Below are positions 22,365 to 31,224 of a stretch of 64,000 bases of DNA, one piece after another. Below the pieces are notes generated by a model. That model saw only the letters and a program-made list of their open reading frames with translations. It made no database searches and was not told where the DNA came from. Numbering within the stretch: position 1 is the first letter of the stretch; the number at the start of each line of letters is the position of its first letter. The stretch lies in contig NZ_FNEI01000012.1 of assembly GCF_900099975.1 (NCBI RefSeq), positions 62,001-126,000 on the forward strand. The letters run 5' to 3'. The position numbers and the translations under genes were made by a program. This stretch comes from Arthrobacter cupressi (lineage in GTDB: Bacteria; Actinomycetota; Actinomycetes; Actinomycetales; Micrococcaceae).

Positions 22365-23126
22365 ATGCCGGAGAACCCCGAACAGGACGCCGCGACGCCG
22401 GACGAGGACGGCAAGAAGGGCAATCCGTTCCTGCTCTGGCTCAAGGAGATCGGCACGGTTATCGGGATCGCCGTCGTCCTGTCCTTCCTCATCAAGACCT
22501 TCCTGTTCAAGGCGTTCTTCATTCCGTCCGAGTCCATGGTGGCCACCTTGGAAAAGGACGACCGGATCTTCGTGAACCTCCTGGTGCCGGAACCCTTCGC
22601 GCTCCAGCGCGGCGACATCGTGGTGTTCAAGGACACCCAGGGCTGGCTCCCGGCCACGCAGCCGGAAACCCCGGGACCCTTCACCTGGCTGCAGGACAGC
22701 CTGGCCTTCGTGGGCCTGCTGCCGGATGAGACCGAACAGCATCTCGTCAAGCGCGTCATCGGGCTGCCCGGCGACCACGTGGTCTGTTGCGACTCGCAGG
22801 CCCGTGTCAGCGTGAACGGCACAGTCCTGGACGAGGACTACCTCAACCCGGCCGAAACGCCGATTGCGCAGCCCTTTGATGTGGTGGTCCCGGCTGGGAA
22901 AATCTGGGTTATGGGTGACAACCGGAACAACTCGGCGGACTCCCGCGAACACCGTGAAGTCAACGGCGGTTTCATCAACCTTCCCGACGTCGAAGGCAAG
23001 GCCGCGGTGATCGCGTGGCCCGTGGGCCGCTGGCAGGTCCTTGACAACCATGCCGAAGTCTTCCGGAGCGTGCCGGCGCCGTCCCCTGAAGACACCAATT
23101 CCAGCACGGCGCCAACAGGCAAATGA
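22365..23126 (+). CDS. lepB: Signal peptidase I, second copy
   Basis: A 253-residue type I signal peptidase with a hydrophilic N-terminal tail, one transmembrane helix (about 27-50), catalytic Ser in [11 protein letters not shown] (near 55) and Lys in [12 protein letters not shown] (near 129). Box E is the consensus [12 protein letters not shown]. It begins three bases after the first copy and overlaps rnhB by four bases. The two copies differ clearly in the N-terminus and box E, so this is an old duplication. Confidence 0.94.
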   Translation: MPENPEQDAATPDEDGKKGNPFLLWLKEIGTVIGIAVVLSFLIKTFLFKAFFIPSESMVATLEKDDRIFVNLLVPEPFALQRGDIVVFKDTQGWLPATQPETPGPFTWLQDSLAFVGLLPDETEQHLVKRVIGLPGDHVVCCDSQARVSVNGTVLDEDYLNPAETPIAQPFDVVVPAGKIWVMGDNRNNSADSREHREVNGGFINLPDVEGKAAVIAWPVGRWQVLDNHAEVFRSVPAPSPEDTNSSTAPTGK

Positions 23127-23914
23127 GCACCCCGGCAACACACAGCACGGCCGGCAAGCCGGCGGGCGGCCGCAAAGGCGCGGTGTCGAAGGGCGCGGCG
23201 TCGAAGGGCGCGGCAGCCAAGGCCGCTGCGCCCAAGGCGTCCACGGCCCCGACGCTGGACTTTGAACGGAGCTTCCTGGCGCCGGGTGTGCGGCTGCTCG
23301 CCGGCGTCGACGAAGTGGGCCGCGGCGCCTTTGCCGGTCCCGTCTCGGTGGGGATCGCCGTCGTCGACCTCCAGGACCAGAACCTGCTCGACGGAGTCCG
23401 CGACTCCAAGCTGCTTAAGGCCGAGGACCGCGAACGGCTCGAACCCCTGGTGCGGAGCTGGGCTGTCGCCGCCGCGGTGGGGCACGCCAGTGCCGCCGAA
23501 ATCGACTCGCTGGGCATCATCGCGGCTCTGAGGCTCGCCGGCAACAGGGCCTGGGCCGAACTCCTGGCCGCCGGCACGCGCCCCGATGTGGTCCTGCTGG
23601 ACGGCAGCCACGACTGGCTTTCACTGCCGGCGCAGGCCTCCCTTTTCGACACCGAAGCCCTGCCCGAACCCGGCGTGACGGTGTGTGACGCGCCGGTGCA
23701 CACCCGGGTCAAGGCGGACATGTCCTGCCTCAGCGTCGCCGCCGCCAGCGTCCTCGCCAAGGTGGCACGGGACCGCATGATGCTTGACCTGCACCTGGAG
23801 TACCCGGGCTTCGCCTGGAACGAAAACAAGGGCTACGGCACCTCCGCCCACCGCGAAGCGCTGCGCGCCGCTGGGCCGAGCAGCTACCACCGGAGCAGCT
23901 GGAACCTTCTCTAG
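23123..23914 (+). CDS. rnhB: Ribonuclease HII
   Basis: A 263-residue RNase HII, removing ribonucleotides and RNA from RNA-DNA hybrids. The active site Asp-Glu is in [17 protein letters not shown] near 60; further acidic positions are in LLDGSHDW and ARDRMM. An unusual N-terminal extension of about 45 residues is rich in Lys/Ala/Gly/Ser and is built from a 15-base repeat. Start is ATG overlapping the second lepB by four bases. Confidence 0.94.
   Translation: MSTPATHSTAGKPAGGRKGAVSKGAASKGAAAKAAAPKASTAPTLDFERSFLAPGVRLLAGVDEVGRGAFAGPVSVGIAVVDLQDQNLLDGVRDSKLLKAEDRERLEPLVRSWAVAAAVGHASAAEIDSLGIIAALRLAGNRAWAELLAAGTRPDVVLLDGSHDWLSLPAQASLFDTEALPEPGVTVCDAPVHTRVKADMSCLSVAAASVLAKVARDRMMLDLHLEYPGFAWNENKGYGTSAHREALRAAGPSSYHRSSWNLL
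23174..23233 (+). repeat. Four 15-base tandem units in the rnhB 5' end
   Basis: Units AAAGGCGCGGTGTCG, AAGGGCGCGGCGTCG, AAGGGCGCGGCAGCC and AAGGCCGCTGCGCCC follow in frame and encode a Lys-(Gly/Ala)-Ala-x-x tail. Units two and three are nearly identical, so the copy number could change by slippage. Confidence 0.75.
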
Positions 23915-23984
23915 GCAGGCGGGGTGGCCGCGCGCGGGGACGCCGCTGGCTGTCTGCACCCCTGCGATGGTGCAAGATGGATCT

Positions 23985-24317
23985 ATGAGTGCCGAAGATC
24001 TTGAGAACTACGAAACCGACATGGAGCTCCAGCTCTACCGCGAGTACCGCGATGTGGTCGGATTGTTCAGCTACGTTGTCGAGACCGAGCGGCGCTTCTA
24101 CCTTGCCAACCACGTCGACCTGCAGGCCCGCAGCGCCGACGGTGAGGTCTACTTCGACCTTACCCTCCAGGACGCGTGGGTCTGGGATGTCTACCGCTCC
24201 GCCCGTTTCGTGAAGAACGTCCGCGTCATCACCTTCAAGGACGTCAATGTCGAGGAACTTCCGCGCAACGAGCTCTCCCTGCCCAAGGACGGCGAACTCG
24301 GAGATCTCGGCAACTAG
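23985..24317 (+). CDS. DUF2469 family protein
   Basis: A 110-residue acidic actinobacterial protein of the DUF2469 family, recognised from MSAEDLENYETDMELQLYRE, VETERRFYLAN and AWVWDVYRSARFVKNVRV. Function is unknown. It lies between rnhB and yraN, a conserved actinobacterial position. The ATG at 23985 matches the conserved N-terminus; the frame is open further upstream only as antisense/shifted rnhB sequence. Confidence 0.88.
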   Translation: MSAEDLENYETDMELQLYREYRDVVGLFSYVVETERRFYLANHVDLQARSADGEVYFDLTLQDAWVWDVYRSARFVKNVRVITFKDVNVEELPRNELSLPKDGELGDLGN

Positions 24318-24483
24318 CGCCGCGCGTCGGCCCGGCCAGTAGCCGGTCTGCTGCCGCCGGGCATCGGAGCTTCCGGGGTCCGGCTTCTCCTCCACAGCCG
24401 CTTTTGCGGCAGGTTTCCCACATAGCCCACCTTCGCGGTGTCCTAACCCTACGTCTGCCAGCACGCTGGAAGCGGAGGTGGAC

Positions 24484-24840
24484 ATGAAAGAGAAGGACAT
24501 TCTCGGCAGGCAGGGAGAAACACTGGCCGCCGGGTACCTGGAGACCCTCGGGATGCGGATCATCGACCGCAACTGGCGGTGCCCCTCAGGTGAGATCGAC
24601 ATCGTCGCGCTGGACGGCGACACCCTGGTCATCGCGGAGGTCAAGACCCGCCGCAGCCTGGACTACGGGCATCCCTTCGAAGCCGTCGGAGCGGCGAAAC
24701 TCGCACGCCTCCACCGGCTGGCCTCGTCCTGGTGCCGTGCCCACGAACTGCGGACAGCCGGACGGCGGGTGGACGTCGTGGCCGTGATCGACGACGGCGT
24801 CGGCTCACCCAGTCTGGAGCACCTGAAGGGCGTGGGCTGA
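24484..24840 (+). CDS. UPF0102 endonuclease-like protein YraN
   Basis: A 118-residue YraN/UPF0102 protein with a restriction-endonuclease-like fold. The motif GEIDIVALDGDTLVIAEVKTR holds the Asp...Glu-x-Lys nuclease-type residues. The role in DNA processing is unproven. The ATG at 24484 has GGAGG at 24474-24478. It sits one base before the comM-like gene, forming yraN-comM-dprA, a common cluster. Confidence 0.9.
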   Translation: MKEKDILGRQGETLAAGYLETLGMRIIDRNWRCPSGEIDIVALDGDTLVIAEVKTRRSLDYGHPFEAVGAAKLARLHRLASSWCRAHELRTAGRRVDVVAVIDDGVGSPSLEHLKGVG

Positions 24841-24841
24841 G

Positions 24842-26383
24842 ATGGGCGTCGCACGAAGCTACTGTGTCGCGCTGCTGGGCCTCAACGGCTACATTGTCGA
24901 AGTCGAGGCGGATATCGGCCAGACCCTGCCGAACTTCCTGATCCTGGGCCTGCCCGACGCCGCGCTCAACGAAGCCCGGGAACGCATCCGCTCCGCAGCA
25001 CAGAATTCCGGCATTCCGCTGAGCCGGCGCAAGATCACGGCCAACCTCATTCCGGCGTCGCTTCCCAAACGCGGCTCGGGTTTCGACCTCGCCATCTGCA
25101 TGGCGGTCCTGGGTGCCGCGGGGGATATCCGCTCCACGGAAAACACCGTCTTCATTGCCGAGCTCGGACTCGATGGCCGGCTGCGCCCGGTCCGCGGGAT
25201 CCTGCCGGCGGTGATGGCGGCCGTGCATGCCGGGCACTGCGACATCGTGGTCGCCCAGGCCAATGCCGCCGAAGCCATGCTGGTGCCGGGCGCCCGTGTC
25301 CGTGGTTACAAGACGCTTGCCCGGCTCGCCTTCGATTTCGGGGCGGATCCGCAGGATCTCGCCCTCGACTACGACCCCGGTGAGGAACAGGACCCGGACG
25401 GCGGCGGCGCGTTGCCGGCGGCTGTGCCCGACCTTTGTGACGTTTCGGGGCAGGGCGACGCGCGCCGGGCGCTCGAAGTCGCTGCTGCCGGCGCACACCA
25501 CGTGCTGCTGTGCGGTCCTCCGGGCGCGGGCAAGACCATGCTCGCGGAGCGCCTGCCAGGACTCCTGCCGGACCTTGGGGACAAGGAATCCATGGAAGTC
25601 ACGGCCATCCATTCGCTGTCCGCCGTGCACATTGAGAAGATCTCCCTGCTGCGCCGGCCGCCGTTTGAAAACCCGCACCACAGTGCCACCGCAGCGGCGA
25701 TCATCGGGGGCGGTTCGGGCCTACCGCGCCCGGGCGCTGCGTCCAGGGCGCACCGGGGGGTGCTGTTCCTGGACGAGGCCCCCGAGTACGAGCGGCGCGT
25801 GCTGGACGCCCTCCGCCAGCCCCTGGAAAGCGGTGAGCTGGTGATCCACCGTTCCGCCGGAACCGCCGCCTATCCGGCCCGGTTCCAACTCGTCCTGGCG
25901 GCCAACCCCTGCCCGTGCGGAAAGGCCAGCGGCAAGGGCGTGGACTGCACCTGCACCGCGGTCATGCGGCGGCGCTACTTCGGCAGAATGTCGGGCCCGC
26001 TGCTCGACCGGGTCGACATCCAGCTCCAGGTCGAACGGGTGTCCCTGGCCGACTTCGGCCAGGCAGGCGGCGAGGAAGACTCCCGCACAGTGGCCCGGCG
26101 GGTGGCAGCAGCGCGGAACCGGCAGCGGGAACGGCTGGGAAACTACGGCTTGGAGACCAACTCCCAGGTCCCGGGGCGGCTGCTGCGGGGCGTGCTGAAG
26201 CTTCCGCCAGCCACCACACGCATCCTGGACAGCTCACTCGAACGGGGAGTCCTGACCGCCCGGGGCTACGACCGCGTCCTGCGCTTGGCCTGGACCCTGG
26301 CCGACCTCGGGCACCGGGAGCAGCCCGGCCTTGACGACATCGGGCAGGCCCTCGGCCTGCGGCAGGCGGTGGCAGCCGCATGA
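24842..26383 (+). CDS. comM: YifB/ComM-family Mg-chelatase-like AAA ATPase
   Basis: A 513-residue protein with a Lon-protease-like S5 N-terminal domain (about 1-170), an AAA+ domain with Walker A GPPGAGKTM near 225 and Walker B VLFLDEAPEY near 308, and a C-terminal Mg_chelatase helical domain. The Cys-rich insert NPCPCGKASGKGVDCTC near 356 is typical. ComM is a branch-migration helicase in natural transformation in Vibrio; here the role is inferred. It overlaps the in-frame upstream ATG of dprA by four bases. Confidence 0.94.
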   Translation: MGVARSYCVALLGLNGYIVEVEADIGQTLPNFLILGLPDAALNEARERIRSAAQNSGIPLSRRKITANLIPASLPKRGSGFDLAICMAVLGAAGDIRSTENTVFIAELGLDGRLRPVRGILPAVMAAVHAGHCDIVVAQANAAEAMLVPGARVRGYKTLARLAFDFGADPQDLALDYDPGEEQDPDGGGALPAAVPDLCDVSGQGDARRALEVAAAGAHHVLLCGPPGAGKTMLAERLPGLLPDLGDKESMEVTAIHSLSAVHIEKISLLRRPPFENPHHSATAAAIIGGGSGLPRPGAASRAHRGVLFLDEAPEYERRVLDALRQPLESGELVIHRSAGTAAYPARFQLVLAANPCPCGKASGKGVDCTCTAVMRRRYFGRMSGPLLDRVDIQLQVERVSLADFGQAGGEEDSRTVARRVAAARNRQRERLGNYGLETNSQVPGRLLRGVLKLPPATTRILDSSLERGVLTARGYDRVLRLAWTLADLGHREQPGLDDIGQALGLRQAVAAA

Positions 26384-26394
26384 AAGGAACATCC

Positions 26395-27624
26395 ATGATG
26401 AGCAACGCCCCGTCCGGTCCCGCCCGCGCCGGCCACATCGCGCCGGACGACGAGCGGATCGCCCGTGCCGCGCTCTCCCGGCTCATGGAGCCGCAGGACA
26501 CCGCAGGGCTGGCTCTCGTGCGGCTCACGGGGGCCGTGGACGCCCTGCGGATCGCCACCGGGCAGCTCGCCGCCGGCCCGTCCCTCGAACAGGAAATGAC
26601 CGCGTTGCTCCTTGACGGCGGCAGCGGGTCCTGGCCGGGCCTCCCCGCGTCCCTGAAGCGCTGGATGCCCCGGGTCCCGGACCTCGCGCCGGAACGCGAC
26701 CTTGCCACGCTCCAGCGGCTGGGAGGCCGGATCATCATTCCGGGCGATGCGCTGTGGCCTGTCCAGTTGGCGGACCTTGGACTCCAGGAACCGCTCTGCC
26801 TGTGGTGGCGCGGGCACGAACTGGAATTCCCTCCGCTGCGCCGCACCGTTGCGCTGGTTGGTTCCCGCGACAGCACCGGCTACGGTGGTGCCGTCGCCGG
26901 GGAATTCGCCTACGGGCTGGGCCAGCGCGGGTACACCGTGGTTTCCGGCGGCGCCTACGGCATCGACGCCCACGCGCACCGCGGCGCGCTGGCGGGCGGC
27001 AGCAGCGACGTTCCCACCATCGCCGTCATGGCCGGCGGCGTGGACCGCTACTACCCGTCGGGAAACGAGGAACTCCTGCGTGCAGTTGCCAACCAAGGAG
27101 CCGTCATCGCCGAGGTGCCTCCCGGTTCGGCCCCCACCCGGTACCGCTTCCTTCAAAGGAACAGGCTCATCGCGGCATTCGCCGCAGTCACCGTTGTAGT
27201 CGAGGCCCGCTGGCGTTCCGGCGCCCTCAACACCGCGCATCACGCGGAAGCCATCGGCCGCATGGTGGCCGCAGTGCCTGGTTCAATCCACAGCGCCAAC
27301 TCGGCAGGATGCCACCGGCTCCTGCGCGAGGGCGGCGCCGTGTGCGTCACCGACGTCGGTGAAATCGCCGAACTTGCCGGCGGAAGCGGCGAGGAGCTGG
27401 TGGGGGAGAAGGAAGCATCCGGATCCGAGCACGACGGATTGACCCTGGAAGACCTGGTGCTCCTGGATGCCTTGCCGCTGCGGACCATCACCTCCGTGGA
27501 GAAACTTGGCGTGGTGGCGGGCCTGGGCCCGGAAGCCGTCCGGGCAGGGCTCGGCCGGCTGGGCCTGCTTGGCCTGGCCGTTTCCGAGCGCGGAGGCTGG
27601 AAACGGGCCAGGAAAAACGCATGA
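26395..27624 (+). CDS. dprA: DNA-processing protein DprA (Smf)
   Basis: A roughly 409-residue DprA that loads RecA on incoming single-stranded DNA. The Rossmann-like core has [13 protein letters not shown] near 155, [17 protein letters not shown] near 180, [12 protein letters not shown], and [12 protein letters not shown] with [19 protein letters not shown]-terminal winged-helix-like region follows. I prefer ATG at 26395, which has AAAGGAA upstream at the right distance; ATG at 26380 overlaps comM by four bases and would add five residues. Confidence 0.93.
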   Translation: MMSNAPSGPARAGHIAPDDERIARAALSRLMEPQDTAGLALVRLTGAVDALRIATGQLAAGPSLEQEMTALLLDGGSGSWPGLPASLKRWMPRVPDLAPERDLATLQRLGGRIIIPGDALWPVQLADLGLQEPLCLWWRGHELEFPPLRRTVALVGSRDSTGYGGAVAGEFAYGLGQRGYTVVSGGAYGIDAHAHRGALAGGSSDVPTIAVMAGGVDRYYPSGNEELLRAVANQGAVIAEVPPGSAPTRYRFLQRNRLIAAFAAVTVVVEARWRSGALNTAHHAEAIGRMVAAVPGSIHSANSAGCHRLLREGGAVCVTDVGEIAELAGGSGEELVGEKEASGSEHDGLTLEDLVLLDALPLRTITSVEKLGVVAGLGPEAVRAGLGRLGLLGLAVSERGGWKRARKNA

Positions 27625-27733
27625 ACGGCTCGACGTGGCGGTCCCGCCATGCTCCCGCCCGGGCTGGCAGAGTTGGAGGGTGAGCAATGGCCCGGACGCA
27701 GACAGCTTCTCCCGCACGGACAGCGCCGCAAGC

Positions 27734-28678
27734 ATGGACAGCGCCGACGCCGGCCAGCCCCGTCCGCTGCCTTCAGCCTTTACCGAGGTCATGGCACAGT
27801 TCCGTCGCTACCTGGAGGGCGAACGCGCGAGGTCAGGGCACACTGTGCGCGCCTATCTGGCCGGCCTGGAGAGCCTTTTCACGTTCGCCGCACGCGAAGG
27901 AATCGAAACCCCCGCCCAGCTGGAACTGGGCACGCTGCGCCGTTGGCTCGGCGGGCAGAGCGAGGCGGGACGGTCCCGGGCAACCCTGGCCCGGCACACC
28001 GCCACGGTCCGGACGTTCACCTCCTGGGCGCTGCGCGAGGAGCTGATCGCCACAGACCCCGCCGTCCGGCTGCAGGCGCCCAAGCGGGAACGGACACTTC
28101 CCGGTGTGCTCCGGCAAGGACAGCTGGGCCGCATCTTCGAGCGCCTCTCCGAGGCCGCAGCCGACGGCGCACCCCTTCCGCTGCGCGACCGGGCCATGGT
28201 GGAACTGCTGTATGCCACGGGGATCCGCGTGGGCGAACTCGCGGGACTGGACATCGATGACCTGGACACGGACCGCCGCACTCTCCGTGTCCTCGGCAAA
28301 GGCAACAAGGAACGGACGGTGCCGTACGGGCTGCCTGCCGCGACCGCCGTCGACGACTGGCTCCGCCGCGGACGGCCGAAGCTCGCCGCCGGGCATAGCG
28401 GACCGGCGCTCTTCCTCGGGGCACGCGGCGGCCGGATTGACCAGCGGCAGGCACGCAGCGTGGTGAAGGAACTGCTGGAGGGGCTCGGCGACACTTCGGC
28501 CACCGGCCCGCACGCCCTCCGTCACTCGGCCGCCACCCACCTGCTCGACGGCGGGGCAGACCTGAGGGCGGTCCAGGAAATCCTGGGCCACAGCAGCCTG
28601 GCGACCACCCAGATCTATACCCATGTTTCCGTGGAGCGGCTCCGCGCGAGTTACCGGCAGGCCCATCCGCGGGCCTGA
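27734..28678 (+). CDS. xerC: Tyrosine recombinase, XerC type
   Basis: A roughly 314-residue tyrosine recombinase, probably resolving chromosome dimers at dif with XerD. The N-terminal SAM-like domain ([20 protein letters not shown]) precedes a catalytic domain with Arg in [12 protein letters not shown] near 164, Lys in [12 protein letters not shown], His-x-x-Arg in [13 protein letters not shown], His in [14 protein letters not shown] and Tyr in the same segment. The start is uncertain: ATG 27734 has no good Shine-Dalgarno; GTG 27680 abuts GGAGG; ATG 27791 is later. Location after dprA is usual. Confidence 0.88.
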   Translation: MDSADAGQPRPLPSAFTEVMAQFRRYLEGERARSGHTVRAYLAGLESLFTFAAREGIETPAQLELGTLRRWLGGQSEAGRSRATLARHTATVRTFTSWALREELIATDPAVRLQAPKRERTLPGVLRQGQLGRIFERLSEAAADGAPLPLRDRAMVELLYATGIRVGELAGLDIDDLDTDRRTLRVLGKGNKERTVPYGLPAATAVDDWLRRGRPKLAAGHSGPALFLGARGGRIDQRQARSVVKELLEGLGDTSATGPHALRHSAATHLLDGGADLRAVQEILGHSSLATTQIYTHVSVERLRASYRQAHPRA

Positions 28679-28770
28679 CCCGAACATTTGGTCAACGAGG
28701 AAAACCGCGCTGGCGCAAACGCGGTGCTTACGGCAAAATGAAAGCAATGTCCCGGAACTCTCAAGCATTG

Positions 28771-28785
28771 CTTGAAGCTTTCAAG
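28771..28785 (+). promoter_or_regulatory. 15-base palindrome upstream of the DUF3145 gene
   Basis: CTTGAA-GCT-TTCAAG is a perfect inverted repeat with a three-base centre, in the 230-base gap before the DUF3145 gene. It resembles the TTGAAGCTTCAA site at 17090. It may be a MarR-type operator or chance; the evidence is the palindrome only. Confidence 0.3.
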
Positions 28786-28908
28786 TCCCGGGCAACAATT
28801 TCATAGTCTGGCGAATACAGTCCGGCAGGGGAGAACCCGGTCACCGGCTCGGCAACCATCCAGGCAGAGGTCGTTGGGGAAGACGTACCTACAGCTATGG
28901 AGGATGGA

Positions 28909-29412
28909 ATGTCTGTTGCAATGACCCGCGGTGTCCTTTTTGTGCACTCGGCCCCGACGGCACTGTGCCCGCATGTGGAGTGGGCCATCGGATCGGTCGT
29001 GGACAAGCGCACTGATCTGGACTGGACCCCCCAGCCTGCCGCGCCCGGAATGTTCCGGGCCGAATTGTCGTGGCTCGGTGCCCCCGGAACCGGTGCCCAG
29101 CTGGCGTCGACGCTCCGCGGCTGGGCCCACCTGCGCTACGAAGTGACCGAGGAACCAAGCCAGGGCGTGGACGGCGGCCGGTGGTCGCATACCCCCGAAC
29201 TGGGCATCTTCCACGCCGTCACCGATGTGCACGGCAACATCATGGTCAGCGAAGACCGCATCCGTTACGCCTATGAATCCGGTGCCGGGGACCCCGCCGC
29301 CGTCTACCATGAGCTTTCCCTGGCGCTTGGCGAGGCGTGGGACGAGGAGCTTGAGCCGTTCCGCCATGCTGCCGAAGGCGCGCCCGTGCGCTGGCTGCAC
29401 CAGGTCGGCTGA
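28909..29412 (+). CDS. DUF3145 family protein
   Basis: A 167-residue actinobacterial protein of the DUF3145 family (MSVAMTRGVLFVHSAPTALCPHVEWA; GWAHLRYEVTEEPS; ELGIFHAVTDVHGNIMVSEDRIRYA). Function is unknown; no membrane segment or catalytic motif is evident. The ATG at 28909 is chosen because GGAGG lies at 28899-28903, five bases upstream. A strong terminator follows, separating it from the convergent fatty-acid operon. Confidence 0.9.
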   Translation: MSVAMTRGVLFVHSAPTALCPHVEWAIGSVVDKRTDLDWTPQPAAPGMFRAELSWLGAPGTGAQLASTLRGWAHLRYEVTEEPSQGVDGGRWSHTPELGIFHAVTDVHGNIMVSEDRIRYAYESGAGDPAAVYHELSLALGEAWDEELEPFRHAAEGAPVRWLHQVG

Positions 29413-29456
29413 GCAGCGCGGTCGACGAGCCGCGGCAGCGGACACTCCATAGCAAC

Positions 29457-29492
29457 GGAAGAGGGCCCCACCAATTGGTGGGGCCCTCTTCC
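29457..29492. terminator. Bidirectional terminator between the DUF3145 gene and fabF
   Basis: A perfect 16-bp stem, GGAAGAGGGCCCCACC, loop AATT, GGTGGGGCCCTCTTCC, followed by TGCC. It lies between convergent genes, 18 bases from the fabF stop. Confidence 0.88.
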
Positions 29493-29510
29493 TGCCTCAG
29501 TGCGGAGCTG

Positions 29511-30746
29511 CTAGACACTCCGCACGGCGATGACGGCATTGTGGCCGCCGAAGCCGAAGGAGTTGCTCAGAGCCACGATGTCGCCGCCCGGCAGGGTGCG
29601 GGCGGAGGTGACGACGTCGAGCGGGATCTCCGGGTCCTGGTTCTCCAGGTTGATGGTCAGCGGGGCCTGGCGCTCGTACACGGCCAGGACCGTCAGCACA
29701 GCTTCCACCGCGCCCGAGGCGCCCAGAAGGTGGCCCATCTGGGACTTCGTCGCGGAGACGGCCACGTTGTCCACGTGGGCACCGAGTGCGGCGCGGAGTG
29801 CGGTGTACTCGGGCTTGTCGCCGACCGGGGTGGAGGTGGCGTGGGCGTTGACGTGTACAACGTCTTCGGCCTGTATCCGGCCATCGAACATGGCGGCCTT
29901 CAGGGCACGGGTGGCACCAAGGCCCTCGGGGTCCGGGGCGGTGATGTGGTAGGCATCGGCCGTGACCGACGTGCCGGCCAGTTCGCCATAGATGCGGGCA
30001 CCGCGGGCGAGTGCGTGTTCCTCGGCCTCCAGCACCAGTGCGCCGGCGCCTTCACCCATGACGAAGCCGTCACGGTCGAGGTCGTAGGGGCGCGAGGCGT
30101 GCTCGGGATCGTCGTTGCGGCGGGAGAGGGCCTGCATCGAGGAGAACGCGGCGAGCGGCATCGGGTGGATGGCTGCTTCCGCGCCGCCGCACATGACCAC
30201 GTCGGCCTTGCCGGAGCGGATCAGGTCCAGGCCCAGGTGCAGGGCTTCGGTGCCGGAAGCACAGGCCGAGACCGGGGTGTGCGCACCGGCGCGGGCCCCG
30301 AGGTCGAGGCTGACGGCGGCAGCCACGCCGTTGGGCATGAGCATCGGAACCGTCATCGGAAGGACGCGGCGCGGTCCTTTTTCCTTCAGGGTGTCCCAGG
30401 CGTCAAGAAGGGTCCACACGCCGCCGATGCCCGTGGCGAAGGCGACGGCAAGGCGGTCGTGGTCGATATCCGTGATGCCGGCGTCGGCCCAAGCTTCACG
30501 GGCCGCGATCACACCGAACTGCGTGGACGGGTCCATGCGCTTGGCTTCGACACGGGTGAGCACATCCAGGGCCGGCGTCGAGCACCGTGCGGCAAAGTGG
30601 ACGGGAAGGTCGTACTTGGCCACCCACTCGTCGTCGAGCGTGTGGGCCCCGGAGACCCCTTTAAGCGCGTTCTTCCACATTGTGGGAACGTCGCCACCGA
30701 TGGGAGTGGTGGCCCCCAGACCGGTAATGACTACTTTGCGTGCCAT
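29511..30746 (-). CDS. fabF: 3-oxoacyl-ACP synthase II (FabF)
   Basis: A 411-residue condensing enzyme that elongates acyl-ACP with malonyl-ACP. The Cys-His-His triad is visible: Cys in VSACASGTEALH (near 164), His in VNAHATSTPVGD (near 302) and His in KSQMGHLLGASG (near 337). GFGGHNAV ends the core. It is the last gene of fabD-fabH-acpP-fabF, 126 bases after acpP. Confidence 0.96.
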   Translation of the reverse strand: MARKVVITGLGATTPIGGDVPTMWKNALKGVSGAHTLDDEWVAKYDLPVHFAARCSTPALDVLTRVEAKRMDPSTQFGVIAAREAWADAGITDIDHDRLAVAFATGIGGVWTLLDAWDTLKEKGPRRVLPMTVPMLMPNGVAAAVSLDLGARAGAHTPVSACASGTEALHLGLDLIRSGKADVVMCGGAEAAIHPMPLAAFSSMQALSRRNDDPEHASRPYDLDRDGFVMGEGAGALVLEAEEHALARGARIYGELAGTSVTADAYHITAPDPEGLGATRALKAAMFDGRIQAEDVVHVNAHATSTPVGDKPEYTALRAALGAHVDNVAVSATKSQMGHLLGASGAVEAVLTVLAVYERQAPLTINLENQDPEIPLDVVTSARTLPGGDIVALSNSFGFGGHNAVIAVRSV

Positions 30747-30872
30747 GCGATCACTCTCTGTCGGATATCAGCCTGCTCGACTGCGGTTCCTCGCAGGGCA
30801 GGAAAACTTGGGTAATGCGGCTGTGCCGGGCGCGGGAGGCGTGCACCCGGGCCCGGCACAGCTGGGCCAGGA

Positions 30873-31118
30873 CTAGGCCTGGGCGCTTGCGATGAAGTTG
30901 ACGGCGTCGCCGACGGTCTTCAGGTTCTTGACCTCTTCGTCCGGGATGCGGACGCCGAACTTCTCTTCGGCGTTGACGACGATGGTCATCATGGAAATGG
31001 AGTCGATGTCGAGGTCCTCGGTGAAGGACTTGTCCAGCTCGACGGCGTCTGCTGCCAGGCCGGTCTCTTCGTTGACGATTTCAGCCAGGCCGGCCAGGAT
31101 TTCTTCGTTGCTAGCCAT
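30873..31118 (-). CDS. acpP: Acyl carrier protein
   Basis: An 81-residue acidic acyl carrier protein. The phosphopantetheine Ser is Ser40 in DLDIDSISMM; the motif reads DSIS rather than the commoner DSLD. VRIPDEEVKNLKTVGDAVNFI is the usual helix III/IV. It carries growing acyl chains between FabD, FabH and FabF, whose genes flank it. GGAG lies before the ATG. Confidence 0.96.
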   Translation of the reverse strand: MASNEEILAGLAEIVNEETGLAADAVELDKSFTEDLDIDSISMMTIVVNAEEKFGVRIPDEEVKNLKTVGDAVNFIASAQA

Positions 31119-31224
31119 TGTTGGCTCCTTTTCTTGTTGTGCCGGCTACGCCGGAAACGGGGGCAAACCGCGGATACGGTTTGGTTTTCAAGGTCATGTT
31201 CACTGCATGCCTGCCGCAGTCAGG

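Noticed and set aside
23174..23233. Possible CRISPR-like array
   Set aside because: Units are in tandem without spacers and lie in frame within rnhB.
24318..24483. Small RNA in the gap before yraN
   Set aside because: Only weak, short inverted repeats; no promoter-terminator pair could be seen.
27734..28678. Phage or integron integrase
   Set aside because: Length, motifs and location after dprA fit chromosomal XerC, with no att sites or phage genes nearby.
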